Of a stretch of DNA of 45,799 nucleotides, positions 29,765-36,962 are shown piece by piece. The DNA is from Chitinophagaceae bacterium. Its GTDB lineage: Bacteria; Bacteroidota; Bacteroidia; Chitinophagales; Chitinophagaceae. The stretch is from NCBI GenBank assembly GCA_025933775.1, contig JAICZH010000014.1, positions 1 through 45,799 of the forward strand, written 5' to 3'. A program made the position numbers and the translations under genes. The notes under the pieces are model-generated. The model made no database searches. It was not told where the DNA came from and worked only from the letters and a program-made list of their open reading frames with translations. Within the stretch, counting starts at the first letter, position 1; every line of letters begins with the position of its first letter.

Positions 29765-30694
29765 ATGTTAAATCCAAGCTCTTTCAAATTGCTTTTATTA
29801 ATTCTCCTTTTTTTACCCCTGCTGACTAAAGCTCAAACTTTTTCCGGACAGAAATGTGGAGTAAACATAGGGCTTCTTATTGCAACAGGAACACACTTTG
29901 ACAGATTAGGAATTTCAAGTGTTGGTTATTATGCAGACAAGTCTTATCAAATTAATCCAGGACTTAGGCTTTATTACAATTTTAAAAACATTGGACCTTT
30001 AAAAAAATATTTTGAATTTGCCTTATCTATTGGAACAGTGATTGCTTTTGGTACAAATGATTCTTCAAAAGATTTATTTATTAGCCCGGTAGGAAATCAA
30101 AGCATAAAAAGAAATAGTGTTGGCTATTCATTTAATTATTATCTAAATCATATTAAAACTTCGCAGGCTACCGGAACTATCTCGCTGCAATTGGACAAAT
30201 TTCAAATTGTTGGTGAAGATGATCTCTTTGCAGGTGGAATTCGTGACGAATTCAGAACAGGCAGTATTCTTATTCAATATAGAGAGAAGAATTTTCAATA
30301 TGGAATTAATTTATTTACCGGATGGACGGGAAAAAGAGGAAAACACACTTATGATCCAGGATATCCATCGCGTAATGGATATATGGATATGAGCCGTTCA
30401 TTGTATGGTAATGTATCCGCCGGATTATTCTCTGCACAAATTCAATATTCCAGCCCTTTTGGTCAAATTGTGCAGGGTAATGTTGGAATTGATGCTGAAC
30501 AAGTGAGAAATTTGGTTCAAAACAGGCTTGTTCATCGATTATTTTTTTCTCCAAAAGATGGACAATGGAGGGGCGGCGCGGATCTTCCAATGATTGATTC
30601 AGAAGGAAAAATGTATTTGTACAAAAGCAATCAAAAAATCCGACCCGTTAAACCTTATCTTAATCTATTTGTAAACCCAAATCTATTTTATTAA
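29765..30694 (+). CDS. Secreted protein with polymorphic toxin type 23 (Ntox23)-like domain
   Basis: A 309-residue protein with a clear signal peptide (LLLLILLFLPLLTKAQ, residues 9-24) and no other membrane helix. From about residue 30 to the end it matches the Bacteroidota proteins annotated as polymorphic toxin type 23: RLGISSVGYYADKSYQINPG, RLYYNFKNIGP, RNSVGYSFNYYLNH, GTISLQLDKFQIVGEDDLF, YGNVSAGLFSAQIQYSSPFG and VRNLVQNRLVHRLFF. In this subgroup the domain makes up the whole mature protein, with no delivery modules. The alternating pattern would also suit a beta-barrel, so the toxin name may mislead. No immunity-like gene is adjacent. It is flanked by the regulator and an FMN oxidase gene. 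Confidence 0.7.
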   Translation: MLNPSSFKLLLLILLFLPLLTKAQTFSGQKCGVNIGLLIATGTHFDRLGISSVGYYADKSYQINPGLRLYYNFKNIGPLKKYFEFALSIGTVIAFGTNDSSKDLFISPVGNQSIKRNSVGYSFNYYLNHIKTSQATGTISLQLDKFQIVGEDDLFAGGIRDEFRTGSILIQYREKNFQYGINLFTGWTGKRGKHTYDPGYPSRNGYMDMSRSLYGNVSAGLFSAQIQYSSPFGQIVQGNVGIDAEQVRNLVQNRLVHRLFFSPKDGQWRGGADLPMIDSEGKMYLYKSNQKIRPVKPYLNLFVNPNLFY

Positions 30695-30726
30695 ATATCG
30701 ATATTCACGCTGTAAATCACACTTTA

Positions 30727-31911
30727 ATGGACACAACAATATTTCGCCAATTATCCGGTTCAATGCAATACCAGTTACAAATTTATTTTGACGGGACGCA
30801 AAATATAAAACCTCAATTACCAGTATCATTTGAAGAACTGGAACAAAAAGCGTCTGAGATAATGAAGCCGGAGGCCTTTGGCTATATAGCAGGAAGCGCC
30901 GGCTCTGAAATAACTACTTCAAATAATAAAGAAGCTTTTAATCACTGGCAGATTGTTCCCAGGATGATGGGCGATGTTTCAAAGCGAAGTATTGCGATTG
31001 AATTATTTGGAATGCAATTACCCACTCCTGTTTTACTGGCGCCTGTAGGCGTTTTATCTCTTGCACATCCCGAAGCTGAATTGGCTGTTGCCCGTGCCGC
31101 AAAAAATTTTCGTGTACCCCACACCGTTAGTACTGTATCTTCTAAAACAATTGAAGAAATTGCTGCTATACATGGCGATCATCCGCATTGGTTTCAATTG
31201 TATTGGGGCCGTGATAATGATTTTACCAGAAGCATTATAAACCGCGCAGAAAATGCAGGATACAGCGCCATTGTAGTTACACTCGATACAAGATTATTTG
31301 CATGGCGGGAAAGAGATATTCAAAATGCTTATTTGCCTTTTTTATATAATGAAGGATTGGCTAATTATTTTTCTGATCCTGTTTTTCTTTCTAAAGTTGG
31401 CGATCCTGCAAAAGATAAAATGAAAACGATGATGCAATTTGCTAATTGTTTTTCCAATCCTTCATCTACGTGGAATGATCTTTCTGTAATAAGAGATAGT
31501 ACAAAACTTCCTGTAATTGTAAAAGGAATTCAACATCCTGACGATGCAAAAAAAGCCATTGACTATGGTGCAGATGGCATTATTGTTTCCAATCATGGGG
31601 GTCGTCAATTGGATGGAGCCATCGGAGCGATTGATACACTTGAAAGTATTGCTGATGCGGTTGCAAATAAAACAACTATTTTGTTTGATAGCGGAATTCG
31701 CCGCGGCGCTGATGTATTTAAAGCAATGGCTTTAGGCGCAAAGGCTGTATTGCTTGGCAGGCCTTATGTGTATGGGTTGGCGCTTGCAGGCGAACAAGGC
31801 GTTGCAGAAGTAATTGGTAATTTACTTGCCGATATTGATTTAACAATGGGGCTTGCAGGTTGTACTTCATGGAGCGAAGTAACAAAAGACAGATTACATT
31901 TTCAGCAATAA
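30727..31911 (+). CDS. FMN-dependent alpha-hydroxy-acid oxidase (lactate oxidase/monooxygenase type)
   Basis: A 394-residue TIM-barrel flavoenzyme. The N-terminal segment around 35-75 contains EAFGYIAGSAGSE; the barrel follows with PTPVLLAPVGVLSLAHPEAE, HTVSTVSSKTIEEIA and VVTLDTRLFAWRERD. Catalytic and FMN-binding blocks at the end are textbook: VKGIQHPDDAKKAIDYGADG, IVSNHGGRQLDGA (active-site His and Arg) and DSGIRRGADVFKAMALGA with GRP. It oxidises an L-2-hydroxy acid such as lactate; length and features are closest to lactate 2-monooxygenase-like members. It is cytoplasmic and begins 32 bases after the Ntox23-like gene. A match to the 25-bp motif lies in the coding sequence at 31107-31131. 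Confidence 0.9.
   Translation: MDTTIFRQLSGSMQYQLQIYFDGTQNIKPQLPVSFEELEQKASEIMKPEAFGYIAGSAGSEITTSNNKEAFNHWQIVPRMMGDVSKRSIAIELFGMQLPTPVLLAPVGVLSLAHPEAELAVARAAKNFRVPHTVSTVSSKTIEEIAAIHGDHPHWFQLYWGRDNDFTRSIINRAENAGYSAIVVTLDTRLFAWRERDIQNAYLPFLYNEGLANYFSDPVFLSKVGDPAKDKMKTMMQFANCFSNPSSTWNDLSVIRDSTKLPVIVKGIQHPDDAKKAIDYGADGIIVSNHGGRQLDGAIGAIDTLESIADAVANKTTILFDSGIRRGADVFKAMALGAKAVLLGRPYVYGLALAGEQGVAEVIGNLLADIDLTMGLAGCTSWSEVTKDRLHFQQ
31107..31131 (-). repeat. In-gene match to the dispersed 25-bp motif (r)
   Basis: On the minus strand: ACTAACGGT, GTG, GGGTACACGAAAA. Both outer arms are perfect; the centre differs. It encodes FRVPHTVS in the oxidase, just before the conserved STVSS block. Confidence 0.4.
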
Positions 31912-32024
31912 AATTTCAGCAAAATTGCTTCATCTTATATTTATAGAATAAACAAATCTTTTTGTTTTTTATTTTTTTAATACAATCACGATCCTTCTTT
32001 ATAATTTTTCTACCTTCGGTTACA

Positions 32025-33164
32025 ATGAAAAAATTGCTTACTCTTTTTTTTATTTTTTGTTTTTTGAATGCTTTTTCGCAAAAAAATTTTCAGAATTCAT
32101 TTTATGTACGAACTGCCGACTCACTTCCCTTTTTAAAATATGGGCTTGGCGAAGACAGGCTGGGCGGGGCTAAAATGACTTTTCTTGACAGCAATGTTCT
32201 GTTGAAAGTTGTGGATAGTTTTAAAACTGATTATAAAGTGCAACTTTCGCAAAATCATTCCGCTTTTATTGATAAAAAAAATGTAATCAAAACAAATGCA
32301 ACAGAAAAAATCGAACATTTAACCAATAGCTGGAAAGTGTATGGCGATTCCCTTTTTGATTATGTTACCATCCAGCTCGATGAAAAACTTCCTTACAGAA
32401 GTATGATGGAAATTCATCCTTCAAGAATTGTTGTAGATATTTTCGGAGCCGTGAGCAATACCAACTGGATTACACAATTAGGCTCAACTAAAGAAATAAA
32501 AAATGCATGGTATGAACAACCCGAAGATGATGTGATGCGTGTATTTATTGAACTAAAACATCCGCAGCATTGGGGATACACCATTTTTTATACCGATAAA
32601 AATAAACTAACGGTGAAGGTTAAACGCCAACCCAAAATTTTAAATTTAAGCAAGCTAACAATTGCAATAGATGCCGGGCATGGAGGTTCTAACATTGGCG
32701 CAACCGGCGCTACTTCTCACATTGAGGAAAAAAATTATACCCTTCTTATTGCAAAAGAATTATCGAAAGCGCTGATTCAAAAAAAAGCAAAAGTAGTATT
32801 AACAAGAGTAAAAGATACCACCCTGAGCATGTATGAAAGAATTAATTTTTTGAATCAGCAAAATCCTGATTTGCTTATCAGCATTCATTTAAATTCTTCG
32901 GATAATGATTCTGTAAATGGAGTAAGTACCTATTATCGTTACATTGGTTTTCGCCCATTAAGCCACGCGATTTTAAAAAGTATGTTATCCATAAGAGGCT
33001 TGCATGAATTTGGAAATGTAGGTAGCTTTAATTTTTCTTTAAACGGCCCAACCGATTATCCGAATTGTTTGGTAGAAGTTGCATTTCTTAGCAACAAGGC
33101 CGATGAGAAAAAAATATTAAATTCTAAATTTCGACAGTTAGTTGCGAAAAAAATTGTGGCATGA
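32025..33164 (+). CDS. N-acetylmuramoyl-L-alanine amidase with AMIN domain
   Basis: The start is set at 32025 (379 residues), where a signal peptide MKKLLTLFFIFCFLNAFSQ begins. Residues about 95-200 look like an AMIN-type beta domain (SMMEIHPSRIVVDIFGAVSN; VMRVFIELKHPQHWGY). The C-terminal Amidase_3 catalytic domain has its zinc and catalytic residues: IAIDAGHGGSNIGATG (His), EEKNYTL (Glu), LLISIHLNSS (His) and NCLVEVAFLSN (Glu). It cleaves the bond between muramic acid and the stem peptide in the periplasm during cell separation or wall turnover. A TACCTTCG sequence 8 bases before the ATG may be its -7 box. A weak match to the 25-bp motif occurs at 32606-32630. Confidence 0.92.
   Translation: MKKLLTLFFIFCFLNAFSQKNFQNSFYVRTADSLPFLKYGLGEDRLGGAKMTFLDSNVLLKVVDSFKTDYKVQLSQNHSAFIDKKNVIKTNATEKIEHLTNSWKVYGDSLFDYVTIQLDEKLPYRSMMEIHPSRIVVDIFGAVSNTNWITQLGSTKEIKNAWYEQPEDDVMRVFIELKHPQHWGYTIFYTDKNKLTVKVKRQPKILNLSKLTIAIDAGHGGSNIGATGATSHIEEKNYTLLIAKELSKALIQKKAKVVLTRVKDTTLSMYERINFLNQQNPDLLISIHLNSSDNDSVNGVSTYYRYIGFRPLSHAILKSMLSIRGLHEFGNVGSFNFSLNGPTDYPNCLVEVAFLSNKADEKKILNSKFRQLVAKKIVA
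32606..32630 (+). repeat. Weak in-gene match to the dispersed 25-bp motif (i)
   Basis: ACTAACGGT, GAA, GGTTAAACGCCAA. The left half is perfect and the TA-A-ACG core is kept; the tail is lost. It encodes LTVKVKRQ at the end of the AMIN domain. It could be chance. Confidence 0.25.
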
Positions 33165-33239
33165 ATAGAAGATTTTTTAAAAAATTTATAAGTATATTTA
33201 AGCTAATCAAAAAATCATTTTATCAATTTACATAATACC

Positions 33240-34508
33240 ATACAAAAAACTTTTGGCAGATTAAGTCGTCTCGCTGAAACGCTGATTGGCTCTGAGATTG
33301 TAAAGCTCGGCGCCGATATAAAAGAAAAAATGAAAAGTGGTGAAACCATTTATAATTTTACCATCGGCGATTTTGATTCATCTATTTTTCCCATTCCACA
33401 AAAATTAGAACAAGAAATTATTGAAGCGTATAAAAATAAATTTACTACGTATCCGCCGGCTGATGGCATTCTTGCTTTGCGGGAATCCGTTTCAAAATTT
33501 ATTAAAGAAAGAGAAGGGCTTGAATTTAATACCAATGAAATTTTAATTGGCGCAGGCGGTCGGCCGCTCATTTATGCATTGTACCGGGCCTTGGTTGATG
33601 CGGGCGACAAAGTAATTTATTCAGTTCCCAGCTGGAACAATAATCATTATGTACATTTTACAGATGGCGTTCATGAAGTAATAGAAACCACTGCTGAGAA
33701 TAATTTTATGCCAACAGCAGAAGATATAAAACCACACATACAAGATGCAGTTCTTATTGCTTTATGCTCGCCGTTAAATCCTACAGGAACTATTTTTAAA
33801 AAAGAAGAGTTGGAAAAAATTTGCGATATGGTGCTTGAAGAAAATTTGCAAAGAGATGATGAAGATAAAAAATTGTATGTGATGTACGATCAAATGTATT
33901 GGACACTTACCTATGGCGATTCGAAACATTATAATCCGGTAAGCTTGCGACCTGCAATGAAAGATTATACCATTTTTATTGATGGCATCAGCAAAGCATT
34001 TGCAGCAACGGGAGTCCGCGTGGGATGGGCGCTGGGGCCCCAGCATGTGTTAGCAAAAATGAAAGCAATCAACAGCCACATCGGCGCATGGAGCCCGATG
34101 GCAGAAGAACATGCCACAGCAAAATTTTTATTGCAAACCGAAGCGATAGATGAATACATGAATCATTTTAAAAAAGAATTAGAAGAAAGGCTGCGGCTAA
34201 TTTATAATGGATTTCAAAAATTAAAAGCAGAAGGTTTTTCTGTAAGCGCCTGTGCGCCGCAGGCTGCTATTTATCTTACTATACAAATCAATCTTATTGG
34301 TAAAAAATATAATGATACAACATTAGCAACGCAAGCAGATGTTACTGATTATATTTTAAATGAAGCCAAGCTGGCAGTAGTTCCTTTTTATGCATTTGGC
34401 GCCGCTAAAAACTCAAGCTGGTACAGGCTTAGCGTTGGTACATGTAAGAAAGAAGAAATACCGGCAATGCTGGAAAAGCTTACAAGTGCCTTGGAGAAAT
34501 TATCGTGA
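33240..34508 (+). CDS. PLP-dependent class I/II aminotransferase, apparent ATA start
   Basis: A fold-type I aminotransferase. The first ATG is at 33330 (392 residues), but the upstream in-frame codons read LSRLAETLIGSEIVK then LGADIKEK, which I recognise as this family's conserved N-terminus. No ATG, GTG or TTG lies between the upstream stop and 33330; the codon where a start is expected is ATA at 33240, giving 422 residues. The remainder is intact: YNFTIGDFD, ILIGAGGRPLIYALYR, CSPLNPTGT, and the Schiff-base Lys in IDGISKAFAATGVRVGWALG. The substrate is unknown; the neighbours asd and amidase point to amino-acid metabolism. It is convergent with asd across an inverted repeat. Confidence 0.85.
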   Translation: MQKTFGRLSRLAETLIGSEIVKLGADIKEKMKSGETIYNFTIGDFDSSIFPIPQKLEQEIIEAYKNKFTTYPPADGILALRESVSKFIKEREGLEFNTNEILIGAGGRPLIYALYRALVDAGDKVIYSVPSWNNNHYVHFTDGVHEVIETTAENNFMPTAEDIKPHIQDAVLIALCSPLNPTGTIFKKEELEKICDMVLEENLQRDDEDKKLYVMYDQMYWTLTYGDSKHYNPVSLRPAMKDYTIFIDGISKAFAATGVRVGWALGPQHVLAKMKAINSHIGAWSPMAEEHATAKFLLQTEAIDEYMNHFKKELEERLRLIYNGFQKLKAEGFSVSACAPQAAIYLTIQINLIGKKYNDTTLATQADVTDYILNEAKLAVVPFYAFGAAKNSSWYRLSVGTCKKEEIPAMLEKLTSALEKLS

Positions 34509-34515
34509 GAATAAG

Positions 34516-34602
34516 TTTCACGCAAAGACGCGAAAGTTAAAGAAACAAATTTTTTTATTTCTTCTTATGCGTCTTATCTTCTCTTTACTTCTTTGTGTGA
34601 AA
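34516..34602. repeat. Imperfect inverted repeat between convergent genes
   Basis: TTTCACGCAAAGACGCGAAAG (34516 onward, about 29 bases per arm) pairs imperfectly with the segment ending CTTTGTGTGAAA near 34602. It occupies almost the whole 106-base gap between the convergent aminotransferase and asd genes. CGCAAAGACGC-type inverted repeats are widespread in bacterial intergenic DNA. Here it may serve as a bidirectional terminator. Confidence 0.5.
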
Positions 34603-34614
34603 AATTTTTTTTTA

Positions 34615-35607
34615 TTAACCCAAGAATCCTTTTCTCAAAAGTTCTTCGGCAATCTGTACAGCATTGGTGGCAGCGCCTTTACGAAGGTTATCACTTACAA
34701 TCCAGCAATTAAGCGTGTTAGGTTGCGATTCATCTCTGCGAATTCTTCCCACAAACGTTTCATCTTTTTCATGCGCATCTAACGGCATCGGATATACGAA
34801 GTTTGCGATGTCATCTTTTACTACAACACCCGGCGCAAGCGTAAGCACACGGCGTACTTCATCCGGATCAAAATCATTTTCAAATTCAATATTTACACTC
34901 TCGCTATGACCGCCAACAACAGGAATGCGTACACACGTGGCCGTTAGTTGAATAGAATCATCTCTCATAATTTTTCTTGTTTCATTCACCATTTTCATTT
35001 CTTCTTTGGTATAACCATTATCCATAAAAACATCTATTTGCGGAATAGCATTTTTATCAATTGGATATTTATACGCCATTTCTCCCTGCACATTATTTCT
35101 TTCATTCGTCATTTGTTGTACAGCTTTCACGCCGGTGCCTGTTACACTTTGATAAGTAGAAACCACCACTCTTTTAATTTTATATTTTTTATGAAGCGGG
35201 GTTAATACCAGTACCATTTGAATAGTAGAGCAATTAGGATTGGCAATTATTCTATCATCTTTGGCTAATACATCTGCATTTACTTCGGGCACTACCAATT
35301 TTTTTGTTGGGTCCATACGCCATGCTGAAGAATTATCAATAACAATAATTCCTGCTTCTGCAAATTTCGGAGCCAATGCTAATGAAGTTCCGCCACCTGC
35401 TGAAAATATAGCAACGACGGGCTTTGCAGCAATAGCATCTTCTGCAGAAACTACTTTATATTTTTTTTCCTTAAAAATAATTTCCTTACCAATTGATTTT
35501 TCTGATGCTACAGGAATAATTTCTGTAACCGGGAAATTTCTTTCTTCCAACACCTGCAACATTTTGCTTCCTACCAGCCCTGTGGCTCCTACAACGGCAA
35601 CTTTCAT
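34615..35607 (-). CDS. asd: Aspartate-semialdehyde dehydrogenase
   Basis: A 330-residue NADP-dependent enzyme that reduces aspartyl phosphate to aspartate semialdehyde, the branch point to lysine/diaminopimelate, threonine and methionine. The N-terminal Rossmann motif is VAVVGATGLVGSKMLQVLEE; the catalytic Cys126 is in IANPNCSTIQMV; the substrate-binding Arg and His are in RIPVVGGHSESV; the C-terminus has VYPMPLDAHEKDE and FVGRIRRDE. Length and order are normal. A TAAATTTG box lies 19 bases before the ATG. A match to the dispersed 25-bp motif coincides with the conserved YPMP region at 34778-34802. Confidence 0.97.
   Translation of the reverse strand: MKVAVVGATGLVGSKMLQVLEERNFPVTEIIPVASEKSIGKEIIFKEKKYKVVSAEDAIAAKPVVAIFSAGGGTSLALAPKFAEAGIIVIDNSSAWRMDPTKKLVVPEVNADVLAKDDRIIANPNCSTIQMVLVLTPLHKKYKIKRVVVSTYQSVTGTGVKAVQQMTNERNNVQGEMAYKYPIDKNAIPQIDVFMDNGYTKEEMKMVNETRKIMRDDSIQLTATCVRIPVVGGHSESVNIEFENDFDPDEVRRVLTLAPGVVVKDDIANFVYPMPLDAHEKDETFVGRIRRDESQPNTLNCWIVSDNLRKGAATNAVQIAEELLRKGFLG
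34778..34802 (+). repeat. In-gene match to the dispersed 25-bp motif (m)
   Basis: TCTAACGGC, ATC, GGATATACGAAGT. All core positions are kept. On the coding strand it encodes FVYPMPLD of asd, a conserved family segment, so it cannot be a simple insertion. Confidence 0.4.
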
Positions 35608-35626
35608 TTTTTAATTTTTTAGGGTG

Positions 35627-35634
35627 CAAATTTA
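35627..35634 (-). promoter_or_regulatory. Promoter -7 box TAAATTTG for asd
   Basis: An exact TAnnTTTG match on the minus strand, 19 bases before the asd ATG. A clear -33 element is not seen. Confidence 0.45.
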
Positions 35635-35873
35635 TTCATTCCTTTTTTATCACAGAATAAATATTCTTTAAATGAAAAGCTAATTTGACAGTAAACGAAG
35701 AAATAATTGTAATTCTTTTTTTCAAAAAAAAATTATTGCTAATGGAAACGGAAAATGACTTTTATAAATATTCTTCTTGGAGATATGATTCCTAACCATT
35801 AGATTCGTTATTAATAATTCTTAAAGTATCCACAACTCCATAGTGAGATAATAACAACATTTAAACCAAATAA

Positions 35874-36893
35874 ATGAAAGTCATTATTGTTTTTTTTATT
35901 GCTCCGGCAATTATCTCTTGTTTATTTTCTTCATGCGGCAAAACTCCTGATAATCCAAATCCTCCTAAATTGGATTCAGCGACGATTATGGGTTTTAAAG
36001 ATTCTACTCTTTTAATCAAGAGCATTTCAGGAGTAGATTATGATAGTAAGGGAAATCAAACGAATATAGAATCTACATATTACTTTTATTATGATACCCT
36101 GCACAAAAAAGTGTATATGACTTTGCAGCCGGTATCTTCGCTTCCAGCATCGAATTATGTTTTTGTAACTAGTTATAATAATGCCGGATTAATTTCTAAT
36201 TTAACAGCGAACGCACTTGATTCAAATATCAATTTAGGTGGTTCTACAGATTACTCTTACGATGCAAAAGGAATTCTTGAAAGTCAAATTTCAACTTTTC
36301 CTGACGGTAGTATTGAAACAGATTACATTACAAAGACTGATTTACCTTCCGGCGGTTATAGTTTAAGTGAAAAAAGTTTTGAGTTTACAGATAGCACACT
36401 CAGTACACAAAATTTTGATGTCAATGGAAAAATGATTTCAAAAAGTGACCTTCTTCTTCCTTTGCTAAACAGCGGGCGCAAAGATTCAATTGTGTACGAT
36501 GCAAGTGGTAATGTGAATAAAGTTATTGAAACGTATTTATCGATTGGAGCTCCTTCTGAAACCCATAATAAATTTGAATTTATTTCCAGGGATACCAAGG
36601 GTGACCAGTTTTTTAATTTCAACGAGATTTTATTTAATGGTATTGCACATTTACCCGGTAATGAATACATTAGTCTGGGAAGTCCATTTGGCGGTTTTGA
36701 TAACTGGTATCTATACCAGTACACAAAATATCCGTCGTTGAGTACAAAGGTGTATGATGAAGATTCTAATTCATATATAACCTTTAATCCAAATCCTGAA
36801 TACGATAATAAAGGCCGTTTGATAAAATACAAAATGTATAATGGAGATGGAAATTTTTTTTATCTGGAGCTTAATTTTACTTATTATAAATAA
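35874..36893 (+). CDS. Lipoprotein with YD-like repeats, function unknown
   Basis: A 339-residue exported protein. A hydrophobic signal peptide leads to CLFSSC, so Cys21 (or Cys16) is the probable lipid attachment site, followed by a Pro/Asn-rich linker. Four short segments share a YD-x-x-G-x pattern (DYDSKGNQTN, YDAKGILESQ, YDASGNVNKV, YDNKGRLIKY), like isolated Rhs/YD repeats, spaced 50-110 residues apart, with beta-rich sequence between. I do not recognise the family. The LTD protein gene lies 69 bases downstream on the same strand. Surface or periplasmic location is inferred. Confidence 0.65.
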   Translation: MKVIIVFFIAPAIISCLFSSCGKTPDNPNPPKLDSATIMGFKDSTLLIKSISGVDYDSKGNQTNIESTYYFYYDTLHKKVYMTLQPVSSLPASNYVFVTSYNNAGLISNLTANALDSNINLGGSTDYSYDAKGILESQISTFPDGSIETDYITKTDLPSGGYSLSEKSFEFTDSTLSTQNFDVNGKMISKSDLLLPLLNSGRKDSIVYDASGNVNKVIETYLSIGAPSETHNKFEFISRDTKGDQFFNFNEILFNGIAHLPGNEYISLGSPFGGFDNWYLYQYTKYPSLSTKVYDEDSNSYITFNPNPEYDNKGRLIKYKMYNGDGNFFYLELNFTYYK

Positions 36894-36962
36894 GAGGTAC
36901 TGCTACCATTTGTCTTGCCGAAAATAAAGTGGTTTATTTTTTTATCCAAAATCTGCCTTTGC

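Noticed and set aside
34924-34948. ACTAACGGC-like half motif in asd near the conserved CVRIPV segment
   Set aside because: The centre and right half do not fit the pattern; only about 15 of 25 positions agree.
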